Shown piece after piece: positions 35,138-43,971 of a stretch of 64,000 nt of DNA (within the stretch, counting starts at the first letter, position 1; each line of letters starts with the position of its first letter). Source of the stretch: JAJPKK01 sp963787675. Lineage in GTDB: Bacteria; Pseudomonadota; Alphaproteobacteria; Rhizobiales; Xanthobacteraceae. A program made the translations under genes and the position numbers. Under the pieces are notes generated by a model that saw only the letters and a program-made list of their open reading frames with translations, did not search any database and was not told the origin of the DNA. The DNA lies in NCBI GenBank assembly GCA_963787675.1, contig CAWBDV010000003.1, positions 1,426,001 to 1,490,000 on the forward strand, in the 5' to 3' direction.

Positions 35138-35653
35138 TTACGGACACGACGACAGCGGCACGCCAAACGCGGCTCTCCGGCTGCCGTCGCGAAAACAGCC
35201 GTCTCGCCACGTGCCGCTGTAGGCGACGCCGCCCTGGGTCAGCGTGCCGGCACCGTTGGGCTTGCCATTGCGGAAGGAGCCGTCGTAATGGCCGGCAAAG
35301 ACCTTCAGCACACCCTGTCCGTGCGGCTCGCCATCGAGAAGCTCGCCTTCATAACTTCCCGTTGGCCACACCTGTGTGCCGAAACCGATCTGGCGGCCAC
35401 TTTGCCATTCGCCTTCGTCGCTCTCGAATGGAAGACTGTTACGAAACCACTGGGCCGCGCCGCGGCCCTGGGCGTAGCCGTTGGCGCAGGCACCCGACCA
35501 CCGCACCGTCTCATCGGCTCGAGGATGCGGATTCCACACGCGACAGCCAACGCTCGCATCCGCAAGCCAATCGCCGGCGGACGCAGCGGTCGCGAACGCT
35601 GCCACGAATATCCCGACGGCCGTCGCAACGCGGCTTCCAGAGCACGCCGTCAT
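35138..35653 (-). CDS. Exported MORN-repeat protein
   Basis: A 171-residue protein with signal peptide (cleavage near ASAG, residue 27). The C-terminal half has successive MORN-type repeats: GEWQSGRQIGFGTQVWP, GSYEGELLDGEPHGQGVLK and GHYDGSFRNGKPNGAGTLT. MORN repeats form beta-hairpin sheets used as binding surfaces. ATG overlaps the stop of the tlpA-like gene by four bases. Partner unknown. Confidence 0.82.
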   Translation of the reverse strand: MTACSGSRVATAVGIFVAAFATAASAGDWLADASVGCRVWNPHPRADETVRWSGACANGYAQGRGAAQWFRNSLPFESDEGEWQSGRQIGFGTQVWPTGSYEGELLDGEPHGQGVLKVFAGHYDGSFRNGKPNGAGTLTQGGVAYSGTWRDGCFRDGSRRAAFGVPLSSCP

Positions 35654-36216
35654 GGGTGGCGCTCCGGTACAGTGGCCGCGCCGTGTGGCAGCAAGGGCAA
35701 CACGATGTCGCGGAGTAGTTTATCCGGCGCAGCAATAAGCGTGTCGCGCACCACGCCGTCGGGGCCGATCACATAGGTCATCGGCACGCCGCTTTGCGAA
35801 CCGAAGCCGTTGTCGGTGATCTGGTCCACCACGGCGACCGGATAGGCGAGGGCCGTGGCAGCTTTCACCACCTTGGCGCGGTCACGTTGGAAATCGACGC
35901 TGATGCCGATCAGTTCGAGCCCCGCATCCCGATAACGCTTATAAAACGCATTGAGCGTCGGCATTTCCTTGCGGCACGGCGCACACCAGGTCGCCCAATA
36001 GTTGACCAACACGACCTTGCCGCGTAGCGCGGCAAGGTCAAATGGTTTGCCGTCGAGCGTCGTCAGCACGAGCGCTGGCGCGGGCGTGCCGATATCGGGA
36101 GCGGCGTAAGCCGACGGTACTGTACTCGGTGCCATCGCGACCCACCCGATCGCCGCGGTCGCGGCGATGCGGGCAAGCCTAACGACGGCGGTTGGCTTCA
36201 TGATGAAGACCGCCAT
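35650..36216 (-). CDS. TlpA-family thiol:disulfide oxidoreductase
   Basis: A 188-residue periplasmic thioredoxin-fold protein. N-terminal hydrophobic signal or anchor (about 8-38), then GTPAPALVLTTLDG and the active site YWATWCAPCRKEMP. The cis-proline loop is SGVPMTYVIGPDG. Such proteins reduce disulfides in cytochrome and copper-protein assembly. ATG at 36216 has AGGTGA upstream. It is coupled to the MORN gene and lies eight bases after the outer-membrane barrel gene. Confidence 0.92.
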   Translation of the reverse strand: MAVFIMKPTAVVRLARIAATAAIGWVAMAPSTVPSAYAAPDIGTPAPALVLTTLDGKPFDLAALRGKVVLVNYWATWCAPCRKEMPTLNAFYKRYRDAGLELIGISVDFQRDRAKVVKAATALAYPVAVVDQITDNGFGSQSGVPMTYVIGPDGVVRDTLIAAPDKLLRDIVLPLLPHGAATVPERHP

Positions 36217-36224
36217 AGCATCAC

Positions 36225-37298
36225 CTAGAAGTTATAACTTGCGATCATCTTCAAAAGGTAGGGAGCGACGAGCTGCCCTTCAGTTCCGGCATTGTTAGCC
36301 GCGTTGGTACGATAATAGAACGGTATCTCGATATCGGCATAGACCTTTAAGACCCGCTTATTGGCTTCGTCCAACACCTTGGTGAATTCGATGCCGGGCG
36401 AAATCATCAGCCGGTCGAAGCCGCTATTGAGCGGATCGGCAGCCTCGCCCCGATCATGGTCGCGATGTGACGCTATGATCTGCGCAAGCGGCGTGATCTT
36501 GTCGAAGCCCAATACATTGTACCAATTGTTGTAGAGGATACCGACCGCCCCATCTGCCTGGTAACCAGGTTTGTAGAGCTCGAGATTGCCGGTGTCGGGA
36601 TCGATGGCGGCCCGATACCAGAACGGCACCTGCCAGCGCGTCTGCGTGAAATACTGCCACGCATTGTCGCCGGTAATGAGACCGCGGTGGAAAAAGCCCA
36701 AAATGAGGTCGGTGCTGCCCGAGCCGATCTGGGTATCGCGGTCAAATCCGTTGGCCGTATAGACGCCAGTTGGCAGTTTGAGGCCAAAGATCACCCCGGT
36801 AGACATGTCTTTGAAGAAGCCGGTGTACATGCCCATCACCTCGGCATCTCCAAGATCACGGGAATTGAAGGTCTGTATTCCGCCGGGCGGCCCGGTGTCG
36901 GTCGTGAAGCTACGATTGACGTATGGCGCCCGCACCATGACGCCCCATTCACGATTGAACATGTAGCTGAAGCCGACATTGAACCAGCTCGTGTTCACGC
37001 GCTTATCCAGGTTGGCATTCGGCGACGCTTTGGTGTTGCCAATCCAGTTTTGGGTTTGATCGCCGTGCCAGTATTCGAAGAATATCCGGCCGCCGTGATC
37101 GTCCTCCTGCGGCAGCAGTCCGCCGCCGACGTCGAACACGCTGCATCCGCAGGCGCAGGCGCGCGCTGCTGTCGTGGTGAAGCTGAGCAGCGGGATGAAA
37201 GAGAGCACGATCGCCGCAACAAACGTGACGAACGTGGCCAGGCATGTCCGCGCACGACGATGCGGCGAATATGTCCCGGGATTGATGATAGTCGACAT
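36225..37298 (-). CDS. Outer-membrane beta-barrel protein of unknown role
   Basis: 357 residues; signal peptide with cleavage near TTAARA, then CACGCSVFDVGGG, a cysteine cluster at the mature N-terminus. The rest alternates polar and aromatic residues and ends in IASYNF, a C-terminal aromatic typical of barrel insertion. The pattern is that of phenol-pathway/MetA-like or transporter barrels. ATG at 37298 follows GGAG by six bases. Its proximity to a TlpA thioredoxin makes a redox-active or metal-binding N-terminus worth considering. Confidence 0.7.
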   Translation of the reverse strand: MSTIINPGTYSPHRRARTCLATFVTFVAAIVLSFIPLLSFTTTAARACACGCSVFDVGGGLLPQEDDHGGRIFFEYWHGDQTQNWIGNTKASPNANLDKRVNTSWFNVGFSYMFNREWGVMVRAPYVNRSFTTDTGPPGGIQTFNSRDLGDAEVMGMYTGFFKDMSTGVIFGLKLPTGVYTANGFDRDTQIGSGSTDLILGFFHRGLITGDNAWQYFTQTRWQVPFWYRAAIDPDTGNLELYKPGYQADGAVGILYNNWYNVLGFDKITPLAQIIASHRDHDRGEAADPLNSGFDRLMISPGIEFTKVLDEANKRVLKVYADIEIPFYYRTNAANNAGTEGQLVAPYLLKMIASYNF

Positions 37299-37421
37299 GG
37301 TGTCTCCGATGAGTTGACGCGCCACGCCGCGGCCGAATGTCGGCGCGACCGCAGAGCGAAACGTAGGAAGAAGCGCGAAGGCGAACACGACGCTCTCGCT
37401 TTCTGTTCAGGCCCGCGATGG

Positions 37422-38282
37422 TCAGAACTTGAAGTTCATGCCGGCGCGCGCGATTTGCATGGTGATGTCGGCGGAGCCGCGGAGCGGATTCGTGCCGCCC
37501 CCGGAGTCGGTGATGGCGCCGGCTGCGCTGGTCGTCCCGAACTTGGCGAACAGATATTCGACCCGGACCGTCACGTTATCTTTCCAGGCATATTCCCAGC
37601 CCGCGCCGGCGGTCCATCCGAGCATCGACTTTGAGCCTGTGGCGAGGCCGGTCCCGCTCGGCACCGCGGCGTCGACGTAGCTCAGCGTGTAGTTGACCTT
37701 GGTGAAGGCAACGCCAGCGGTGAGGTAACCGAGATTACGGTCCGCAGCGATCCCAAACCGCGGCCGCAACGTCGCGAGGTAATCGGTCGTCAACGACTGA
37801 GTGGCCGTGAACGTCGTGACCCCGTCGGTCAGCGTGTTCGTGGCGTTGATGAATTGCGGATTGCTGCGGAAGTAGTCGACATCGCCTTCAAGCCCGAAGA
37901 CCAACGTCTGCGCTTGCCAGTTGCAGCCGGCTTGGCCGCCCGCAAGCCAATTGGAAGCATTCGCTGATCCGCTGCCGTCGGTCCCCACGACGATGGCGTC
38001 CGCTGGAACCAGGTGAGTGCCGTCCGCAACGATCGCGGTGAAGTTCGAGCCGCCGCCGCCGCCCCCCGCGTTGAAGCCGAAATAACACCCGCCCCAATTG
38101 TACGGCGGCGCAGACGGCTCCTTAGGCTTGGCCGGAGCCGGGGGCACATCTGCCGCCCGTCCATTTGACACCGGCAACGTGAACACGACGGCAGCGATGA
38201 GTGCCGCTGCAAGATCGATCGGTCGGCACTGTGGTCGCGGCAACAGAACACGCGACCAGCCGAGAGCGCTGGTGATTGACAT
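37422..38282 (-). CDS. Omp31/opacity-type outer-membrane protein
   Basis: 286 residues with signal peptide (cleavage near GRA-AD). WGGCYFGFNAGGGGGGSNF is the first strand, and the barrel contains the family's GWTAGAGWEYAWKDNVTVRVEYLFAKFG and a final aromatic Phe (MNFKF). Eight-stranded barrels of this type are abundant in Hyphomicrobiales. Same strand as the barrel/TlpA/MORN genes. Confidence 0.85.
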   Translation of the reverse strand: MSITSALGWSRVLLPRPQCRPIDLAAALIAAVVFTLPVSNGRAADVPPAPAKPKEPSAPPYNWGGCYFGFNAGGGGGGSNFTAIVADGTHLVPADAIVVGTDGSGSANASNWLAGGQAGCNWQAQTLVFGLEGDVDYFRSNPQFINATNTLTDGVTTFTATQSLTTDYLATLRPRFGIAADRNLGYLTAGVAFTKVNYTLSYVDAAVPSGTGLATGSKSMLGWTAGAGWEYAWKDNVTVRVEYLFAKFGTTSAAGAITDSGGGTNPLRGSADITMQIARAGMNFKF

Positions 38283-38397
38283 GATGAGATTCCATGGATT
38301 CTGGCGCCCGCCGCACGGCCGCTCGAAGCGGCACGCACGCGGTCGCAGGTTGAGTTCAGATGATGGGAAGCATCAGCGGCTCAGCGGCCGCCACGCG

Positions 38398-38820
38398 CTA
38401 AGCTGCTGACGGCGGGCCACGCGAGCGGGCGCTGACATTGACCGTGAGCGTCGGCAATCGCCAAGCCACAAAAGGCCACGCCACAACTGCGAATTGGATG
38501 ACGTGGAATGCTGGCAATGTGATCGGCGCGCCGACGGCATGGGACGCACCGACGACACAGAAAACGCAGTGCTGATCGCTTGCGGGTTGCGTCGGCGCGT
38601 CGCCCGGCGCTCTCGAACCGCCGGGATCATGCCGGCAGATCTCGAACCCAGCCCAATCAATGTCGCCGACCGACGCGGCGGCAAGCCGGCCCGCGGCAAG
38701 CGACAGCGCCAAGCTTTGGAGAACAAGGGCAAAGATCAGCGCGATGGCGGCGACTTGCCGTCCTACGCCTGCCGATCGATGAAGAAGCCCCACGAGCGCC
38801 CCCTGATTGCCCGCATTCAA
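38398..38820 (-). CDS. DUF2946-like exported protein
   Basis: 140 residues with an N-terminal hydrophobic segment (about 23-47) and a HCVFC motif at about 88-92, as in DUF2946 proteins. A second hydrophobic stretch follows. Start is a TTG, preceded in frame by TAG; a GTG nine codons later is an alternative. It is upstream of the outer-membrane genes on the same strand, so it may be the first gene of the group. Confidence 0.55.
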   Translation of the reverse strand: MNAGNQGALVGLLHRSAGVGRQVAAIALIFALVLQSLALSLAAGRLAAASVGDIDWAGFEICRHDPGGSRAPGDAPTQPASDQHCVFCVVGASHAVGAPITLPAFHVIQFAVVAWPFVAWRLPTLTVNVSARSRGPPSAA

Positions 38821-38915
38821 ACACTATACGGCCATGAAGCGTCAGAGCGCAACCGCCAGTTCGCGGTTGATGCCCGAGAAGCCGCTCAGGCGATGCGAGC
38901 GAGCAACATCAAGGC

Positions 38916-39794
38916 TCAAAACCGTGGCACGAACCCCTGCCCTGCTGCTTCGACGCGGCCGGCGAATGGCGCGCCGACGTGGCCCGGCAGCGTCAGCGCG
39001 CCGGTTGCGGCGCAGAGCTCGAGCACTTTGCGACGGCTCGCGCGCGCCTCCTCGGCGTCGGAGTTCTTCGGAAAATTCCAATGCGGGTAATAGACCTGCA
39101 GCAGATGGTGGAAGACATCGCCGATGAAGAGCGCGTGCTCGCGACCGCTGTCGAGCTTGAAGACCACATGGCCCGCGGAATGGCCGGGCGCCGGCAGAAT
39201 CTCGAGATGATCATTGAGGCGATGCGGGCCGGTCACGAGGTCGGCACGCCCGCCCTCCACGATCGGCAGCACGCATTCGCGAAACGTGCCGAACTCGACC
39301 GGTTCGGTTTTGTCGGGATCGGCGTCGAGCTTCTTGTAGTACTCGAAATCCGGCTTGGAGATGACGTAGCGCGCGTTCGGAAACGTCGGCACCCAGCGGC
39401 CATCGGAGAGCAGCGTATTCCAGCCGACATGATCGTGATGCAGGTGCGTGCACATGACGTAGTCGATGTCCTGGGGCCGCCCGCCCGCCGCCGCAAGGCG
39501 TTCGAGATAAGGCGTGTTGAGCATGTTCCAGAACGGCCGCGCCGGACGCGACTTGTTGTTGCCGCAGCAGCAATCGATCAGGATTTTTGTTTTGCCGATC
39601 GTGAGCAGCCAGCTGTGCACGCTGAGCTTGATGAAACCAGTCGCCGCATCGAAATGGTTCGGGGCAAGCCACTTCGCGTGAGCCGCTCTGACCTCATCGG
39701 TGAATTCGGGAAAAATGTCGGTCGCGCGATAGACCGCCAGATAGGTTTCCTCGATGCGGGTAATCGTCGCCGCGCCGACCTTGAACTCCGACAT
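38916..39794 (-). CDS. MBL-fold metallo-hydrolase
   Basis: 292 residues from the ATG at 39794. The metal site is CTHLHHDHVGWN, PAPGHSAGHV, IGDVFHH and TLPGHVG. It closely resembles the product of 10487-11365 over CTHLHxDHVGWN and GRWVPTFPNARYV, so the two are paralogues. No signal peptide. Substrate unknown; lactones or esters are usual in this group. Confidence 0.88.
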   Translation of the reverse strand: MSEFKVGAATITRIEETYLAVYRATDIFPEFTDEVRAAHAKWLAPNHFDAATGFIKLSVHSWLLTIGKTKILIDCCCGNNKSRPARPFWNMLNTPYLERLAAAGGRPQDIDYVMCTHLHHDHVGWNTLLSDGRWVPTFPNARYVISKPDFEYYKKLDADPDKTEPVEFGTFRECVLPIVEGGRADLVTGPHRLNDHLEILPAPGHSAGHVVFKLDSGREHALFIGDVFHHLLQVYYPHWNFPKNSDAEEARASRRKVLELCAATGALTLPGHVGAPFAGRVEAAGQGFVPRF

Positions 39795-39849
39795 GTGTTT
39801 TTGCCTTCTCGATTTAACCCGAAGCCTGTTCCGAAGCCCCATTCTCCAA

Positions 39850-39960
39850 CGTCATCCTGAGGAGCGCCGAAGGCGCGTCTCGAAGGATGGCCGCTTGCTC
39901 CGCCGTGCCGGTGGCCATCCTTCGAGACGCCGTGCTGCGCACGGCTCCTCAGGATGACGT
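39850..39960. repeat. Palindromic intergenic repeat, family B
   Basis: ACGTCATCCTGAGGAGC at the left is the reverse complement of GCTCCTCAGGATGACGT at the right. Inner arms CGTCTCGAAGGATGGCC and GGCCATCCTTCGAGACG also pair. A long, nearly perfect hairpin of about 111 bp sits between divergent genes. The remaining 120 bases before 40084 hold an AGGAG site and no other recognisable element. Confidence 0.85.
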
Positions 39961-40083
39961 TATAGTGAGGTACCGCGCCGCATCCTCAAGTTTCGCGCCG
40001 CATGCTCGCGCTTCGCGGCGCACATATTTTTCCTGGCGAGGCCTGAGCAGGAATGGGATGATACTGCCAACCCAGGAGCACGC

Positions 40084-41172
40084 ATGGACTTCGGTATTCT
40101 GTTCACGTCCCATCCCAACACCGATCTTGAACCCTATCCGCATCGCGCCGTGCACGCGCGGGTCACGCGCGAGATCCTGCGCGCCGACGAACTGGGCTTC
40201 GACTATGCGTGGCTTGCCGAACATCACTTCAGCAACGAATACGGCATCATGCCGGACGTCTTCGTCTACGCCGGCTATCTCGCCGGGCTGACGAAGAAGA
40301 TCAAGATCGGAACCGCGGTCGTCACGCTGCCGCTCGCCAATCCGCTGCGGGTCGCGGAAAACGCGGCGTTCGTCGACATCCTCAGCGGTGGGCGATTTGT
40401 ACTCGGGCTCGGCTCCGGCTATCGCAAGTACGAGTTCGACGGCTTCGGCATCGATTTCGAGGGCCGGCGCGACATCCAGGAGGAAGCGCTGCCGCTGCTC
40501 ATGGATCTGTTGACCAAGAAGCGCAGCCTCCACCGCGGCGCCCATTTCAATTTCAAGGTCGACGGCGGTTACGAACTCTTTCCGCACGCGCTGCAGGAGC
40601 CGCATCCGCCAGTCTTTCTCGCGGGTGCCACGGAACGCTCCATCGCGGTCGCCGGCCGCATGGGCTTCGGCCTCATGCTGTCGAGCTGGACGCCGTTCGC
40701 GGAGCTTGGCCGGCAGACGGCGAAGTATCGCGCGCATCTCGAGGAGCCGCCGGCTGCGCTGCGCGCGAACCCGGCGCGCGGCTTGATCGACATCGCGCGC
40801 CTCGTGTATGTGGCCGAGACCGATGCCGCGGCGCGCCGCGACAGCGAGGCCGGCATCCTGCGCCACTTGGCGCATTTCTCGAGCGGTCACACCTCCGGCT
40901 ATCTCGGCACGGTGCAGGAGAAGACCGTCGGCAACCGCACCGGCTACGACGCGCTCGCGCACGACATCATTCTGCATGGCTCGCCGGCGACGGTCGCCGA
41001 CAAGATCGCGACGCTGCGCGACATGACGGGCGCGACCTCCATCATGGTGCATTACCCGCCCTGGTACGGCGTCGAGAAGGCGCTCGCGTCGTTGGCGTTG
41101 TTCGCGACCGAGGTCGCGCCGAAGCTGCGGTCGGATTCGCCACGGTCCGTAGGGCGGATCAGCGCAGCGTAA
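40084..41172 (+). CDS. LLM-class flavin-dependent oxidoreductase
   Basis: A 362-residue luciferase-like (alpha/beta)8 barrel using reduced FMN. Typical segments: MDFGILFTSHP, FDYAWLAEHHFSNEYG, KIKIGTAVVTLPLANPLRVAENAAFVDILSGGRFVLGLGSGYRKYEF. It could be an alkane/aromatic monooxygenase or an F420/FMN reductase. AGGAG precedes the ATG. The last residues (RSVGRISAA) and the TAA are encoded by a palindromic repeat, so the C-terminus is not native to the family. Confidence 0.9.
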   Translation: MDFGILFTSHPNTDLEPYPHRAVHARVTREILRADELGFDYAWLAEHHFSNEYGIMPDVFVYAGYLAGLTKKIKIGTAVVTLPLANPLRVAENAAFVDILSGGRFVLGLGSGYRKYEFDGFGIDFEGRRDIQEEALPLLMDLLTKKRSLHRGAHFNFKVDGGYELFPHALQEPHPPVFLAGATERSIAVAGRMGFGLMLSSWTPFAELGRQTAKYRAHLEEPPAALRANPARGLIDIARLVYVAETDAAARRDSEAGILRHLAHFSSGHTSGYLGTVQEKTVGNRTGYDALAHDIILHGSPATVADKIATLRDMTGATSIMVHYPPWYGVEKALASLALFATEVAPKLRSDSPRSVGRISAA

Positions 41173-41276
41173 TCCGCCGACAAAAAGAATAGGCCGGCAT
41201 GCCCCGCATTTCGCTTTGCTCAATGCGGGCTACGTAGCGCTGGTAGCCCGGATTGAGCGGCCAGCGAAATCCGGGG
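41148..41276. repeat. Two palindromic repeats (families D and E) in the 41.2-kb gap
   Basis: CGTAGGGCGGATCAGCGC...GTAATCCGCC (41148-41178) overlaps the end of the LLM gene. GGTAGCCCGGATTGAGCGG...AAATCCGGGG (41242-41276) resembles one end of the repeat at 50161-50260. The rest of the 284-base gap to 41457 has no recognisable promoter apart from the GGAGGA site. Confidence 0.65.
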
Positions 41277-41456
41277 CCGCAGCACGAAACCAGTGCAGCC
41301 CGCGCGCAGACAATGCGCCCCCTGAGCGGCCTTGCAATGGCAGGTGACGGCCGTGTGCCGCCATGTCACAATGGAATCAAGTCCCCGATTTTGGGTCGCA
41401 ACAGCAAGGTTGCGCGGTCGGGCCCCGCTCGAACGGGACACTATGGAGGAATCTGC

Positions 41457-43607
41457 ATGAAAATATCCAAACGATATTACTTGAGCACGGCGGCGGCCGT
41501 CGGTGCGCTTGCGCTTGCCGCGCTGCCGCTGCGTGCGGTTGCGCAGGAAGTCGCGATCGACAGCGATGACATCGGCGGCGTCGTTACTGGTCCGAGTGGC
41601 CCCGAAGCCGGCGTGTGGGTCATTGCGGAAACGACCGATCTCCCGACCCGCTTCGCACGCATGGTCGTCACCGACGATCGCGGCCGCTACGTCGTGCCTG
41701 ACCTGCCGAAAGGCAAATACAACGTTTGGGTGCGCGGCTATGGGCTCGTCGATTCGGCCAAGGTGGTGACCGAGCCCGGCAAGCATCTCGATCTCAAGGC
41801 AGTCGTGGCACCCGATGCCGCGGCGGCCGCGCAGTATTATCCGGCGATCTACTGGTATTCGATGATGAAGATCCCGGACAAGAACCAGTTCGGTCCAAAC
41901 GGCTCGATGCCGCAGGGGGTCACGCAGCAGGAATACCTGGTCACGCTCAAGAACCGTGCCTGCGTCGGCTGCCACCAGCTCGGCCAGCTCGCGACGCGGA
42001 CGATCCCGGCTGCGCTCGGCACCTTCAAGTCAGGCGAAGAAGCCTGGATGCGCCGCATCCAGTCGGGCCAGGCGGCAGAGCTGATGATCAATCCGCTCTC
42101 TGGGCAGCTCGGCGGCGAGCCGTTCAAGTATCTCGGCGACTGGACCGACCGCGTAGCTCATGGCGAACTGCCGCATGCAAAGCCCGAGCGTCCGCAGGGC
42201 GTCGAGCGCAACATCGTGGTGACGACGTGGGATTGGGGCGATCCGCAGCACTATCTGCACGACCTCATTGCGTCTGATCGGCGTAACCCGACGGTCAATG
42301 CCTACGGCCCGCTGTTCGGCTCGACCGAATACGCGACCGATGACCTGCCGATCCTCAATCCGGTGACCAACACCCCGTCGACCTTCCATGCGCCGGTGCG
42401 TGACAAGGACATGCCGGAGTTGCTTGGCCCCGGCCACGCGGCGATGAAGACGCCGTTCGCGGCGTCGGCCTATTGGGGCATGAAGAAGGTCTGGGACTCC
42501 AAGGTCAACAACCACAACTCCATGATCGACCAGGCCGGCCGGGTATGGCTCGCGGCAGCGATCCGTGCGGCCGACAACCCGGACTTCTGCAAGAAGGGCT
42601 CGAGCCATCCGTCGGCCAAGCTCTTCCCGATCGAAAAGAACGTCCGCCAGATCGGCATGCTCGATCCGAAGACGATGAATTACTCGTTCATCGATACCTG
42701 CTTCGGCACCCATCACCTGCAGTTCGGCTATGACAAGGACAACACGGTGTGGGCGAGCGGCGGCGGACAGGTGCTCGGCTGGGTCAACACCAAGATCTGG
42801 GACGAGACCCATGATGCCGCGAAGGCCCAAGGATGGACGGCGTTCGTCCTCGACACCAACGGCAACGGCAAGCGCGACGACTATGTCGAGCCCAACCAGC
42901 CGGTCGATCCGACCAAGGACAAGCGCATTAACGGCGGCTTCTATGCCGTGATGCCAAGCCCGATCGACAACTCGATCTGGGGAACGGTCGGCGTGTTCGG
43001 GGGCAAAGGCGCCGTGGTGCGCGTCGTACCGGGATCGAACCCACCGGCGACCGCGCTGTCGGAAATCTACAACGTGCCGGAGCCGGGCTTCGGTCCGCGC
43101 GGCGGCGATATCGACAGCAAGGGCGTGGTGTGGGTTTCGCTCGGCAGCGGCCATCTCGGCAGCTTCGACCGCAGCCTGTGCAAAGGCCCGCTCAACGGTC
43201 CGACGGCGACCGGCGATCATTGTCCGGAAGGCTGGAAGTTCTACAAGTATCCCGGCCCGGGCTTTGAAGGCATCGGCGACAACAGCGCTGAGGCGAGCTA
43301 CTACTCGTGGGTCGACCAGCACAACACCTTCGGGCTCGGCAACGACGTCCCGATGTCGACCGGCAACCTCAATGACGGCCTGATCGCCCTCAAGGACGGC
43401 AAGATGGTCACGCTACGGGTGCCCTATCCGCTTGGCTTCTACGCCAAGGGATTTGACGGCCGCATCGACGATCCTAATGCCGGCTGGAAGGGCCGCGGCT
43501 TGTGGACCACAAGCGGCGACCGCACCCCCTGGCTGAAGGAAGGCGGCAAAGGACGCGAGCCGATGGTCGTGCACTTCCAGATCCGCCCCGATCCGCTCGC
43601 GCACTGA
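41457..43607 (+). CDS. Exported CxxCH-containing propeller-like protein with carboxypeptidase-regulatory-like domain
   Basis: 716 residues. Signal peptide cleaved near AVAQ (30). Residues about 38-115 form a carboxypeptidase-regulatory-like beta-sandwich (GGVVTGPSGPEAGVWVIAET, DDRGRYVVPDLPKGKYNVWVRGYG). A single haem-c motif CVGCH spans 169-173. The remainder has repeated blade-like pieces (GRVWLAAAIR, NTVWASGGGQVLGWV, NSIWGTVGVFGG, GVVWVSLGSGHLGSFDRS), as in lyase/SMP-30-type propellers. ATG has GGAGGA six bases upstream. A strong terminator follows. No known function; periplasmic electron transfer or lyase activity is possible. Confidence 0.75.
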   Translation: MKISKRYYLSTAAAVGALALAALPLRAVAQEVAIDSDDIGGVVTGPSGPEAGVWVIAETTDLPTRFARMVVTDDRGRYVVPDLPKGKYNVWVRGYGLVDSAKVVTEPGKHLDLKAVVAPDAAAAAQYYPAIYWYSMMKIPDKNQFGPNGSMPQGVTQQEYLVTLKNRACVGCHQLGQLATRTIPAALGTFKSGEEAWMRRIQSGQAAELMINPLSGQLGGEPFKYLGDWTDRVAHGELPHAKPERPQGVERNIVVTTWDWGDPQHYLHDLIASDRRNPTVNAYGPLFGSTEYATDDLPILNPVTNTPSTFHAPVRDKDMPELLGPGHAAMKTPFAASAYWGMKKVWDSKVNNHNSMIDQAGRVWLAAAIRAADNPDFCKKGSSHPSAKLFPIEKNVRQIGMLDPKTMNYSFIDTCFGTHHLQFGYDKDNTVWASGGGQVLGWVNTKIWDETHDAAKAQGWTAFVLDTNGNGKRDDYVEPNQPVDPTKDKRINGGFYAVMPSPIDNSIWGTVGVFGGKGAVVRVVPGSNPPATALSEIYNVPEPGFGPRGGDIDSKGVVWVSLGSGHLGSFDRSLCKGPLNGPTATGDHCPEGWKFYKYPGPGFEGIGDNSAEASYYSWVDQHNTFGLGNDVPMSTGNLNDGLIALKDGKMVTLRVPYPLGFYAKGFDGRIDDPNAGWKGRGLWTTSGDRTPWLKEGGKGREPMVVHFQIRPDPLAH

Positions 43608-43636
43608 GCCGATCGACCAAGGCTGCGACGAACACG

Positions 43637-43666
43637 GCCCCGCCCGGACCTCCGGGCGGGGCTTTT
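43637..43666 (+). terminator. Rho-independent terminator
   Basis: GCCCCGCCCGG-ACC(T)-CCGGGCGGGGC stem followed by TTTT, 30 bases after the stop of the CxxCH protein gene. Confidence 0.9.
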
Positions 43667-43691
43667 GTTTGTGTGATTGGTATTCCACTTG

Positions 43692-43835
43692 GTCATTTCC
43701 GGGGCGCCGCAGCGAAGCGAAGGCGAGCCCGGAATCCATGAACACAGGCTGCGGAGTATGGATTCCGGGCTCGCCGCTGCTTCGCGGCGCCCCGGAATGA
43801 CGGGCCCCCTAACTTCGCGGCGCCCCGGAATGACC
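43692..43835. repeat. Palindromic repeat, family C, with an extra half copy
   Basis: GTCATTTCCGGGGCGCC...GGCGAGCCCGGAATCCAT pairs with ATGGATTCCGGGCTCGCC...GGCGCCCCGGAATGAC. A further CTTCGCGGCGCCCCGGAATGACC half copy follows at 43813-43835. With the terminator, this accounts for the 364-base gap before 43972. The remaining 136 bases are the upstream region of the binding-protein gene, with GAGGA before its ATG. Confidence 0.85.
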
Positions 43836-43971
43836 GGCGGCGGATTGCCACTCTCGTCCATCGGATCGCCTGGGCGTATGATGCGAACTAAAGACGCCGC
43901 TTGACGCCACACAAATAAAGACGATGCGATCGGCCACGCCGGCCTCGCATCGAAAAGCATGAGGAACGCCC

